NCBI GenBank assembly: GCA_027924585.1
Contig: BSBM01001666.1
Coordinates: 186,001 to 250,000 of the forward strand
Direction of reading: 5' to 3'
Source: Larix kaempferi
Lineage: Eukaryota; Streptophyta; Pinopsida; Pinales; Pinaceae
Length of the DNA stretch: 64,000 nt
Shown here in pieces: positions 23,450-33,843 of this stretch; positions within the stretch are counted from its first letter, which is position 1, and each line of letters opens with the position of its first letter. A model generated the notes under the pieces. It was not told the origin of the DNA. It did no database searches and worked only from the letters and a program-made list of their open reading frames with translations. The position numbers and the translations under genes were made by a program.

Positions 23450-23660
23450 CGTGTTGATTTATACGAGCCCAGGACAGTTCATGCTCGTGATTGCTTTCAA
23501 TTTTAAGGAGTCTGAAAGCGATAAGAAGAATCTGAAATAATGGAATGGTACTGTCGTGTGGATTTGTATGAGCCCAGGACAGTTCATGCTTATGGTTGCT
23601 TTCAATTTTAGAGAGTCTGAAAGTGATAAGAAGACTCCAGGGGGTTGCTTTTTCGTGTGT
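23450..23660. repeat. 105-bp tandem repeat in element E
   Basis: Copies begin CGTGTTGATTT at 23450 and CGTGTGGATTT at 23555, both with GAGCCCAGGACAGTTCATGC and GAGTCTGAAAG. Related sequence without clear periodicity continues to about 23950. This is the cassette also found at 8080-8740. Confidence 0.8.
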
Positions 23661-24203
23661 TAGTCTCCAAGGCCCGAAGAAGCATAAAAGGATGCAATGA
23701 AAAACTCTTCTAGCCGGTGTGACTAGAGTATTCCTTTTTCGTAATTAGTCTACCAGGTCCGGAAAAGGGTTAAACATATACCAGATAGACGCCCTTTCAG
23801 GTAATTTAACGAGCATGAAAGGAAGCAATATTGCTCGGTGATCTTTTCATTGTTTTAGGAGTCAGAAAAGAGCTTAACAGAAACTCCCTAAGTGCCTTTT
23901 TCGTAAAGGACTTGTCTGGCCCGAAAAAGGGATAAAATTTTACCGAACAAAAGGAATGGCCAGGCAAGGAGGAAGTGCTCAATCAAGGAACATTAATGAT
24001 GACCAAGAACGAGGGTAGGGGGGGAGCACTGGTGGGCCTCCTTGCGGGATAATGAATGGTGGCAAAATAACGAAATAATTGCAATATGACAGAAGTGAAT
24101 GGATTATGGAAAAATGTGGAACAATCCGATGGCGGCCGATGTGGTGCGCAAACCAAGGAAGCAAGGTTTTGGGACACAATGGTGAAATTGTATCTAGTGA
24201 GAG

Positions 24204-24450
24204 CGAGAAATGATCTCAAGCATCATCACGAGCTCGGAAAAATGAATCCGACGATATAAAAAGTGTCAAAAATGGAGAGCGGCTGAAATGGAATGCGAAC
24301 CGAGATGATGGGGGGACTTTTGGAAAAATACCCGAGAAATGATCTCAAGCATCATCACAAGCTCGGAAAAATGAAACCGATGATAGAAAATATATAAAAA
24401 ACGGAGAGAAGTCGAAGTGACACGCAAACCGAGGCAACTAGTGGTGTCTA
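24204..24450. repeat. 129-bp tandem repeat in element E
   Basis: Copies begin CGAGAAATGATCTCAAGC at 24204 and 24333. Both have CATCATCAC.AGCTCGG and AAAAATGAA.CCGA. A weaker third relative may lie near 24060-24160. Confidence 0.8.
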
Positions 24451-24778
24451 AAAAATGCTCAAAAAAATAATAATGTGGAAAAAATAAGAGAACAAGTTGA
24501 CCATCATGACGGTCTCGTCGTGCCGATTCCAGTGGTGGAAACAGTTCGAAAAATGGACTTCGTATGGGTTCAAAATGGCCAAAACAAGAAAAATTCAACG
24601 GACTATAAATAGTAAGTGGGCCCAACATGATAAGTGTCACTTGGACTTGTTGACTTTGACTAGTGATCAGAGTGGACCAGAGTTGATTTGGCGTTTCTAG
24701 ACGATCCGACTGGCCATTTTCAAATCCGGGAGTTACGGGTATTCCAACAAACTCATACCTCAATTTTCATTAGGTTCC

Positions 24779-24802
24779 GGGGGGGGGGGGGGGGGGGGGG
24801 GG
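24779..24802 (+). repeat. poly-G run, 24 bases
   Basis: An uninterrupted G tract. It could form a G-quadruplex and is prone to length error in sequencing. Confidence 0.9.
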
Positions 24803-25490
24803 TAGTGGGTCGCAGGGGAGTTTTTGTACGGTCCATGTGGGGTGGACCACGGGTTTGTCGGGTGGAACCACGGTCGAGGACCGCGGGTTCTAGGGTGGAT
24901 CATGCCACTGGGGACCGTGAGGTTCGGGCGGAATACGCGGTCTGGTACGGCGCGTTTCGAGGCTGGACACGTGGTTCAAGATTGCGAGTTCGGCTCCTAC
25001 AAGCGCGGTCCGGGACCACGCCTGTAGCCCTGACAGCCGCGATCGAAAACCGCGGCAAGGGTTCCTAAAGTCGTCATTGGGATCGAGCTTTTAGGGTTTC
25101 ACCTGGGGGGGAAGGGTTACTTCTTTGACATGAGTCTGATGAGTTTACCTTATGTGATTGATAAGATGTCGTTGGTGCTTTGGCGAGAGCAGGATGTCCC
25201 GGATGAGATAGTGGATGTCATCTGGAGGGATCGGCATGTGCGGTCTATGGCATCCTGTCAATCACACAAGCTAATAGCCGCGGTCGGATTGCAGGTAATA
25301 GAATGGAAACCGCCGGTAGGTCGCCGGAAACAGTCTGAGAGTTGCGGTCGGATTGCAGGTAAATGCCTAAAAGACGCGGTCAGAATGCAACTGCGGGGGG
25401 TAAAAGACGCGGTTTACGGTAGCCGAAAGGGACAACCGAAAGGGACAACCGAAAGGAAAAAACAGAAAAATATTGCAGAAAATTGAAAAC
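24803..25490. repeat. GC-rich block with GACCGCGGTC-like motif
   Basis: In strong contrast to its surroundings, this stretch is GC-rich and dense in CpG. Words such as ACCGCGG, CGCGGTC and GCGGTCGGATTGCAGGTAA recur, the last twice near 25280 and 25345. CCGAAAGGGACAA recurs near 25430-25450. Frames open here because of composition; no domain is recognisable. It lies in the leader of minus-strand element E, next to its PBS. Confidence 0.6.
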
Positions 25491-25530
25491 GTTTAAAACT
25501 TTAAAACTATAACCAGAAATTCAAAGGAAC

Positions 25531-25549
25531 ACAAGGGGAGTCACCAAAA
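25531..25549 (-). promoter_or_regulatory. primer-binding site of element E
   Basis: The minus strand reads TTTTGGTGACTCCCCTTGTG starting one or two bases after the LTR. It is related to the TGGCGACTCC.CTGGGG sites of Tat/Ogre-like elements, usually assigned to tRNA-Arg. Confidence 0.5.
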
Positions 25550-25550
25550 C

Positions 25551-26293
25551 TGTAGCTAGGGTTTTCACCCCAGCTTGTGCAGATGAGCACCTACTAAGGA
25601 GAAGGGACTCCTTAGTAGCAGTTCAATAAACAGTAAATTAAAGCACTAAAACAATATGAAATTTAACCTAGCATTAGCATTAACAAAAATAACAAAACAT
25701 GAAAAAATGGTAAAATATTTCTCTTTTCGTATTAAAGATTATCTCAGGTGTAGAGGTTGGTGAAGCTCTTGCAGCAGTCCAGGAGGGTTGCTTCCAAGCT
25801 TCCAGCTTTGCTCCTTTCTCTTTCTCCAAAGGGTTGGAAATGGGCCAAAGGGGAACTCAAGTGTGAAAGTAGTTGAAGGGTGAGCTAGGGTTTCAAGAGT
25901 GATTTTGGCAGAGTAAGGGTTTCTTTGACTGTGGATATGAAATAAGGGGCCTCCATCACCTATTTATAGGTTTTTAGTGGTGGAGTGCTGGCCCATGGTT
26001 TTTGGCACCATATGGTTTAGGTCAGTTGTATAGGGTTTTTGCATCCTTTTTCTCTCTTTTTCCTTTTTTTTTATATTTTTTATTCCCTTTTTAGAGGTTT
26101 TTTGCTATTTTGGAGGAAATTTGGATTATTTTGGGGGGAAAAGGGGTTTTTTGGCCTTTTGGAGGCTTTTTGGGCCTTTTGGTAGCTTTTTAATGGGATT
26201 TTAAGGTTTTGGAGGCTTTTATGTTAGGAAATGTGGACAAATGAGTCATGTAATGGGGTAGATGAGGTAGTAAGCACTTTTTGGGTGTTAACA
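25551..26293 (-). repeat. 5' LTR of element E
   Basis: Same ends as the copy at 21610. The TATA box is at 25960-25968. Small deletions make it 32 bp shorter than its partner. Confidence 0.9.
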
Positions 26294-26298
26294 ACAAA

Positions 26299-27052
26299 CA
26301 TAATAAGTCAACGAGAAGTGGTAAAAGAAGTTCAAAAACAGATTCAGAGAAACCTGAACAATATCCAAGATGTATCCAAAATGACAAGGACTTTCAAAAC
26401 CATAGGGAAACCATATTGAAGTCAAACCCTAATTGAAAAGGAAAAAATTAGAAAATACTTGTGACTGTCCTATGTGACAACTAGCGGTGCACTTGTGGGT
26501 ATGTATAAGAACAACTCGCAGCTAGGGCAGAAAGTGCGCGACTGTATATACTGACAAGTCGCGGGTGGGCTTCAAAAAGTCTTACAAAATAAAGAATGGA
26601 AACCACAAGAAAACTAAATCAATCAAAGAACATTAGGGGGCCTTTAAAAAGGATGTGAACAGACCCAGAAGAGACACAAGAGCATCTAGCAAAATGTCAA
26701 AAAGAAAATTAAAATCAACGATCAGACCCAAAAACCCAAGATGAAACCCTAAAGAAGAGGTTCAATTCTTGTAAAGAAAACTCACGACTGTATAAGCAAA
26801 CAGCTCGCGGGTGCAACTAAATGTGCGTGGGTAGCAATGCCTGCAACTCACAGGTACAACAGAAAGTGCGTGCCTATGGATACAAGAAACACGTGGGTAG
26901 GTACTGATAAAATAAGAAAATAACTTTGCAAATCAGACTGGACTGAGCCAGCACAAAGGGATCTAAAAAGAAACCCTAAATACCTCAAAAAGACTGGAAA
27001 AATTATGAAACTGAAGAAACCATAGATCCCCAAAGCAGAAAAACAAGAAGGT
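26299..27052 (-). other. leader region of element F with motif array
   Basis: Minus-strand leader-like DNA downstream of the PBS at 27053-27072, with no gene. Degenerate copies of ACCCGCGAGTTGT...TATACAGTCGTGAG (minus strand) occur near 26490-26580 and 26780-26910, a few tens of bases apart. The motif family resembles those at 9318-9415 and 39850-39990. Confidence 0.45.
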
Positions 27053-27072
27053 GTCCCCAGCAGAGTTGTCAG
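27053..27072 (-). promoter_or_regulatory. decayed PBS of element F
   Basis: The minus strand reads CTGACAACTCTGCTGGGGAC. This matches the common Tat-type site TGGCGACTCTGCTGGGGA apart from two G-to-A changes. It implies an LTR on its right side ending near 27077. Confidence 0.5.
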
Positions 27073-27076
27073 TTCT

Positions 27077-27511
27077 GTTGTTAGGGATTTTACCTTATAG
27101 TAGAGGATATATGCTACCAACATACAAGGGGTTGACAGATAGATACATAAGGTTCTGCATACATTACTGTAAATAAATGAGACCAAGTTTAGAGAAAGTG
27201 TACCTTGTTTATGGCGGTTGGTCCAAGGTTATTTCTAGATCTCCACAACAACAAACCTGCAAAATAGACAGAGCTTCCTCAAATCAAATTGACTATAAAT
27301 AAATATTGATATTAATGAATAGAAGAACATCAAGTTATAATCAAAATACAACAAATATCAACACTTTATTAGGAAAGGAAGAGTATCTCGATCTTTTTTT
27401 GTCAAAGAATGCAACAAATACAAGTATTATACCTGACTCTGCATCAAGCACCTTCATAACCGGGCCCTAGGCTCTTGCTCCTCTCTAGACTTGGAATTTA
27501 TTCAGCATAAC
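27077..27511 (-). mobile_element. partial LTR of element F
   Basis: Minus-strand sequence ending ...CCCTAACAACA next to the PBS. It is cut by element A at 27512 and presumably resumes at 39680. No second LTR copy was found, so the assignment rests only on the PBS. Confidence 0.35.
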
Positions 27512-28957
27512 TAGTGAGCTCTCAGAATGGATGCCTAATGAGGGAAGCTAGACTAAGAGCCTACTTTAATTATTAACCCGGGGGACGTACAAACTTCAGA
27601 GGTGCAGGCACTATATGTGCTCTTATAGGATAATCTTGGTCGCGGTTGGGTGTTGGTATCAATGTTTAAAATTTACCTAAGAGAAATCGAATAAATAGGG
27701 GAAGGACTGCTTACTCTATGGATAAAAAAAAATACCTATGCTAAGAAGTTCAAGTATTGAAGACAGTAAATCTATATCAAATAATATAAATGTTGAAGAC
27801 AATCAATATGTTCCTAAGAATTGACTTGCTGAAAAATAGAGAATTTAGACTATGGAAGTGAATACTAAAAACATAGCAGATCTATTCTGAAATAATGAAA
27901 GCTGGATCTTTTATCTAAGAAACAATTACTGTAAATCAAATGCATAAAACTAGGAGTCCGGTCTAACCTATTTAATTGCCAAAACCATGTTCAGGATACC
28001 ATTATCTAATGTTATGAAATAATCAGAATTTCAAGAAGTAAATATCATTAATTAACCACAGTATTCAAAGTAAGCAATCTTGACAAGCAACCATAGTAAT
28101 GAGAGAGTGCATAAGCTTTAAGATCTGAATCACTGTTCAAAAGAAATGCGAGCACATAGGGCAATAGATGCTGAAAGTATGCCTTGGAAGAATGTTGCTA
28201 CAAGACTACTGAAACAGTATTACCGAACTACAGAATGCATTATAAACTACTACGGAATCGAACTAGTCGCATTACTATAGAAATCAAATTGTACTAATTA
28301 ACGCCATTCAAATGCTTTCATATGTAATATAGATTTCAGTCAATGTAAAACACATAACGAAAAATACCTGAACAGTAAGATCTCCTGACTTATGTGTTGG
28401 AGGGGCCCTCCCCAAACTGTACTCAGGAGTGGAGAAAACTTATAGATGCCGAATTGAAAGCAACATCAAATCTTCATTTCAAAATAGAAGATTCATAGTT
28501 TAACAAAAGTCTGTAACTCAAAGTATCTCAACAGTATAAAAATGTAAAATAATGGTTCTCAAAAATGGCAACAGGATCCTCTCGCTAGACGAGAGGCCCA
28601 TATATATATGCCTCTAATGCTTAACCTAAATTCTATGTCTAATTGTTGATTCTAATTGAATAGGTGTTCTCCCTAGAAATCAGGAAAAAGGCGCTGAGTT
28701 TTGCATGAGATTTTCAGTCCACTGCTTGATCTGTGTGGGTGTCTTGTAGTGTACCTAGACCTGCTCAATCATACTCGATTTTCACATAATTATTTTACTG
28801 AACACGCATTTAAACATACAAGAATAATCTTTAAAACAACTTCATTAAATAATCAAGGTAAATCATTTCTCCCACAAAACAAGTGTATTTCTTCACCCTT
28901 TCTTGTGTTTTTGTTGTGGGGAAAGGCTTATCAGATACCTATATTTTGGACCCATCA
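27512..28957 (-). repeat. 3' LTR of element A
   Basis: On the minus strand it starts TGATGGGTCC and ends CTGAGAGCTCACTA. A TATATATA box lies near 28600 (minus strand). It is nearly colinear with 38230-39674. Confidence 0.9.
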
Positions 28958-28968
28958 TTCTCCCCCAT
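28958..28968 (-). promoter_or_regulatory. polypurine tract of element A
   Basis: ATGGGGGAGAA on the minus strand directly precedes the LTR start TGATGG. The accessory ORF stops only about 12 bp before it. Confidence 0.8.
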
Positions 28969-28979
28969 ACTTGAAGGAT

Positions 28980-31237
28980 TCACCCATCCTTGGGTGATAG
29001 ATTTAGCTCGTTGATGACCTCTCTGATGTCCCATGCTACTACCCTGGGGGTCCCTGCTTTCCTATGGTATCCCATGGTTTGATCCTCCTTGACCCATGCT
29101 CTCTTCTCTTCTTCTTCATTGATATGTTCCTTAATAACCAGGGGAAGGAAGAATGGGGGATTCAGCCTCATTCCAATCCATAGAAGTTGATTCTTTATCA
29201 GGGATTCCCTATAGAGCTTGGCTTTTAGAAGAGCATCTTCAAGTCTGAGAGGGGAGTGCAACTCTCTTCTCTTTAGGTCGTTTTCTACTCTGCGCCATAT
29301 TTCCTTAATGGACTCATGAACGTCTTTGTGTGTGCCTTGGAGAGTAACATCAAAATGAGCCACAGCCTTCTGCTGCTTTGCAAGGAGAATGGGGATCAAC
29401 TCCTCATCCTGGGTGAGGATCCTATGGTTGTAAATTATTCTTTCAAGGTGAGTTGCCTCTACCCTGACCATTAATGGAGTTTTCCATTTTGTTGCAACGT
29501 AAATATGGTAGTCCTGAGCTCGCTCAATTTCGTGATTCATCCATGAACATAGTGCCCTCAACTGGAAATCACCCATGTAAGGGTTTGGTGACCAGTTAGG
29601 TGAGTTAGAAACTACAAAATTGTGTAAGAAAAATTCACTTAATTGGTCCTTCTCCAACTCTATGGAATTTAGAGATGCATCCATAAATTCTTTGGGGGAC
29701 CTTATTTCTATCGGGAGTCCCTGTTTTAACCTTTGGAGCTGGAATTTTCCCCACTTTTCATGTAGACAAACTGCATAAATTGTTGATGGCGGCTTGAGGT
29801 CTAGTAGTGTATCATATATTTTAGTGGTAGTAGCCAAAACGTCCCTTAGTTGAACAATCTCCTGGTCCTTTTTGGCTAGCTCCCCTTGTGCCTCAGCCAA
29901 TTTCTCTTTAAGTGTTGAATTTCTCTATTCACCCAGTCTTAGCTCCCCTGTATGATGCTTTTTCAGAATTTATGTCTTTTCAGATGAGAACGGGGGTGAT
30001 GTGGGATGGCTTCCTAATTCAATTCTCAATGTTTCTAGCTCCTTTCTGAGGTTTTCTAATTCTTCCCGTGCCTCAGCGAGTTGGTTGAGGACCCCAGGGT
30101 TTTCATTGTGCTTAACAGGGTCCCCCTAGAAGTTGTCTTGCTCTTCTTGTTCATTATGTTCTTCTTCCTCATCCTTCATTTCTTCTGCATTCTGCTTCTC
30201 TTTTGCATACTGCTCTTCTGGTGTAGTGGGATCCTCTTGATCTACCCAAAGATCATCATCCTCATTAGACACATTTTGAACTATGGGACTGGGTTCCCTT
30301 CTTTCTTCTTTGGTAATTTGGATTCTGGATGCTTGTGTGAATCTTTTACTTCATCTCTTCGGTCCTTGATTACTGGCAGGAATCCCTGGGTTTGTTTGGG
30401 GGAGTCATCTCGTGAATGCTTTATCTTCACCAGGGTATTAGCCACACTGTCCAGGTCAATTTTCCTCTTCGTCCCTGATGTAGAGGCGGTCTTGTTCATT
30501 GATACTGGTGGTAGGGGTATGCCCACTATGGGTGTACCCTTCATTCTTTGAACATCTTCAGCAGATACCAACATGAATTATTCCCAAGAAAGCTCTGGGA
30601 ATTGCGCTTTTAATTCCTCACAAATGATTAATTTGATCAACCCATAATGGGCTAAGGCATCCTCCTTTCCTTTAATCACTTTCTTGCTCATTTTTGCTAG
30701 ATATTGGATCAGGTAGTATGGAATACTAATGTTGTTGTTCGATGGATGATGGGCCCTGTGCCTCAACAGCTCTAGAATTCGAAAATGAAATATGGGGACA
30801 TAACTTAACCTACCAGTGCATGTAATGTACTTCTGAACGATTGCAGCCATTTCCTCCCATGGTTCCAGCATGGAGAGTCTTTTGAATCCATTTTTGTCTT
30901 CGTCATAGACCTCTCCTCGCTCGAAAAATGCTGCCCCTACTTCATGGTTTGCCTCCCGGTCATCCCTGCTCTAATGTAGACCCTTCTATAGACCAGTGAG
31001 TTTGGAAATCACATCATCATCCAACTTTATACGTAACCCCTTCACTCGGGTGATGAATTGTTCATCCTTGATATGTTTTAAATTTCTTGCAAACTCCAAA
31101 GCCACCCCTGTATTGAATCCTTTCAATCCTAGGATGAAATGCATCCAACCCGCATTGCAGATGAACTTTAAGATTCGCAGGTTCTGGTAAATGGCGATGT
31201 GCTCCTCTGGTTCGCTTTTCTTGAAACCTTTGGTCAT
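28980..31237 (-). pseudogene. post-integrase accessory ORF of element A
   Basis: The frame from 31237 (an upstream extension to about 31470 is likely) has an N-terminal globular part with YQNLRILKFICNAGW and FNTGVALEFARNL. This style is known from putative plant transposon proteins in Athila/Tat elements. A YYLIQYLAKMSKK segment and a basic GTKRKIDLD patch (possible nuclear signal) follow near 30470. After a frameshift near 30285, heptad-like LNQLAEAREELENLRKELE (about 30080-30010) indicates a coiled coil. A 306-codon open C-terminal part (29900-28980) is rich in helices and acidic/basic residues. Only a few stops and one clear frameshift are present. The position between integrase and LTR is where Athila elements carry an env-like or unknown ORF. 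No signal peptide or membrane segment is visible, so an envelope role is not supported. Confidence 0.75.
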
Positions 31238-31470
31238 CCTAAAATTCTTTGCTATAACAATAAACCAGCACCTGGATAGTGGCTATATTTCCTCAACTGG
31301 TCGAGTTTGATTACCAGTTCGAGGGATGGATTGCTATCTACATGCCCACAATATCTTCTAGTTTCTTGCTTCTGGAGAGTTCTGAGAGGTTTCGTATATG
31401 CAAAATTGGGTTTTCTTTTTCTTTGGAAGGTTATGCAACCTTACTTAACTGCCTTTCTGCACTTATCCTC

Positions 31471-32690
31471 ATTAACGTTTGTTGTAATCGTTGCTTGATC
31501 GAGCCCTACTTCTCACTTCATGAGTGTATCTTGCCCCACTTGCTCTGATTATTTGGAGATATGGCGACTAGATGCGGGTTTATGATTTGCTGATATGACA
31601 AAGGTGGTAATCATGATTTATTGAGGCTGATATGACTTGGGTAGCAATCATGGTTTATTGAGGTTATCTGAATTGAACCATGCCGCCGAATTAAGATTGA
31701 AGTTGTCCTCAGCTTCTGAAAACAAATGTCTTGCGGGATAATGATTTGGCCTTAAAAATAAAACAAATATGTTTAGAGATTACCTTGTAATGTTTTAGCG
31801 TACCTGATTTGATGATCTAGCACGATTTTTATGTGTGCTGGATTCTATAGTAGATTTGGCAATGTCTGTAGTAAATTTTGGCCTGTCAGTAGTTACGTGC
31901 GCTCGCTGCTTTTTCCTTGTGTTCATTTGAATATGTTATATTGGCTACTTTTGAATTTGTGCCTTCTTCTGATTCGACTTTGTGATGATGCTTTTGCATT
32001 GGGTTTTTGATTGTTCATTGTATTGTTGTAATCTATGTTGGCTCTCTTGAATTGATGGCAGGATCACATGAAATAATAGATGTGATTGGATATCATATTG
32101 GCTGGAAATAAATTCTGTAGTTTAGTTGATACCTTTTATGCCCTCTTTGTCGACGTGGATGGCTTGCTTGATTGCTTTAATGGTTGAAAAATAATCGGGC
32201 TCACTTGATTATATTTCGGGCTCGCTTGAATTTTGATGGTAGGCTCACTTGAATAGTAGCAGGTTTTGAATAATAGCAGGCTCGCTTGATTGAATTCTGC
32301 AGTATAATATCTATGCTGCTGACTGTAATATATGACTGGCTTGCTTGATTGTTGATTGCATGGAATTTGCATGTTGTGCCTTTGTGGGGATGTATGATTG
32401 CCTACAATTTACATTATCATTTATGTAGTGTGTTATTTGGCATTTTTCCCATCCTTCTTTCTCATGTTTGTTTTCTTATTCATTTTCTTGTTTTTTTTTC
32501 TATTCCTTTTTCTATTATGCTTCCCTTTTTAGCAAATATTTTCTTTTTTCATTTTTTTCTATATTTTTTGAATATATATATATATTTTGAACTGAATTTC
32601 AATTATTTTCGATGCTATCTATCAGCATCAGTTGTTGCTGGTAGAGTACTTGTGTAAACTCCTTCTTTGACTGTGGCTTCTTGTAAAATT
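31471..32690 (-). other. spacer between integrase and accessory ORF of A
   Basis: No gene. On the plus strand, copies of GGCTCGCTTGA-like sequence recur near 32165, 32210, 32230, 32280 and 32340, a small motif array. An AT-rich run near 32570-32590 might act as a TATA region on the minus strand, but it is low complexity. Confidence 0.45.
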
Positions 32691-33840
32691 TTAGTTGATG
32701 TCCATTTACTATCATAGGAAACTATTCTTTATCAATTGTAATGATCCTTACAGCTCTATTTTCATAGATCTTTTGAATTATATAAGGTCTCAGCTATCTG
32801 GGTGTTAGCTTTCCCTTGAATATGTGAAACCTAGAGTCATAAAGTAGTGCACAGTCACCTTCCTTGAACTTTTTATCCTTTAGGTGTTTGCCATGCCACT
32901 TCTTTCTTTGTTGCTGGATTATTTCAGTGTGGGCAAGTGCTTGCTGGCATTGCTCATCCAGTTGATTCAATTGTAGCATGCATTCTCATTGTATTTCTGA
33001 TAGTTCCATATTCAACTCTGTTGCAATTCTTAATGTTTTTATTTCAAATTGAATTGGCAACATGACTTTCTTTCCATATACTAGTTCATATGGTGTGAAT
33101 CCTGTTGTTGTCTTCCATGTGGTAATATAGGCCCAAACCGCTTCACTCAGTTTGTCAGCCCAATCTCTTTTGTGGAGTTGGACTATCTTTGTCAGAATTC
33201 TCTCTAATTCTCTGTTTGTGACCTCAGCTTGACCATTTGCTTGAGGGTGATAGGAGAAGGACTATTTGTGCTTGACATTGTTTCTCTTAAGCAAATATTC
33301 TATTAAATTTGATGTAAATTGTGGGCCTTGATCAGAAACTAGTTCTCTTGGTACTCCAAACCTGTGAAATATATGCTCAATGAAGAATTTTTCCACATTG
33401 GTTTCATTGGATGAAGCAAGTGCTACTACCTTAGTCCACTTTGTGAGGTAGTCAGTGCATACTAGGATGTAGCTCTTTTGATTTGACTATGGGTTGATTG
33501 GACCAACAAAATCAAATCCCCATTTTTCGAATGCCTCCAAGGAGATCTGTGGATGGAGTGGCATTTCTTCCTTTTGCATTGGTTTTCCTATCCTTTGGCA
33601 GTCATCACAGTGTGAAACATATTCATGAGCATCTTTGTGGAGTGTTGGCCATGTTTGTAAAAAATTTTAGGTTGTCCTCTTTGTAGCATAGTGTCCTCCA
33701 CATGGTTCATTGTGAGTGGCATGCATTATGTCATGCACTTCATCTTCTATGATGCACCTTCTTAGTATTTGATCAGGTCCTTGTTTGAATAGCATGCCTT
33801 CTATCCACGTGTATGTGGCACTTTGCCTTATTACTTTTGT
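32690..33840 (-). pseudogene. integrase of element A
   Basis: The minus-strand frame continues from the RNase H past a stop at 33844. The zinc-binding domain shows HATHNEPCGGHYA and CDDCQR. All three catalytic residues are visible: Asp in WGFDFVGPI, Asp in VSDQGPQFTS and Glu in NGQAEVTN. The C-terminal region includes LDEQCQQALAHTE and GDCALLYDS. About six in-frame stops interrupt it with few frame changes. It would catalyse cDNA insertion. Confidence 0.85.
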
Positions 33841-33843
33841 TTT

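Larger units (their letters stand above)
21610..26293 (-). mobile_element. coding-free LTR retrotransposon E
   Basis: Two direct LTRs (775 and 743 bp) bracket about 3.2 kb of DNA. The target duplication ACAAA is intact at 21605-21609 and 26294-26298. A PBS-like sequence next to the right LTR and a polypurine tract next to the left LTR set the minus orientation. The interior has no gag or pol similarity in any frame, only tandem repeats and a GC-rich block. It is therefore a non-autonomous (LARD-like) element that must depend on proteins from other elements. Confidence 0.88.

Noticed and set aside
24688-25486. Plus-strand ORFs of 126 and 118 codons
   Set aside because: They come from the poly-G run and GC-rich block, have no recognisable domain and are antisense to element E.
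28980-31237. Envelope glycoprotein in element A
   Set aside because: The ORF is in the env position, but no signal peptide, transmembrane segment or glycoprotein-like cysteine pattern is visible.
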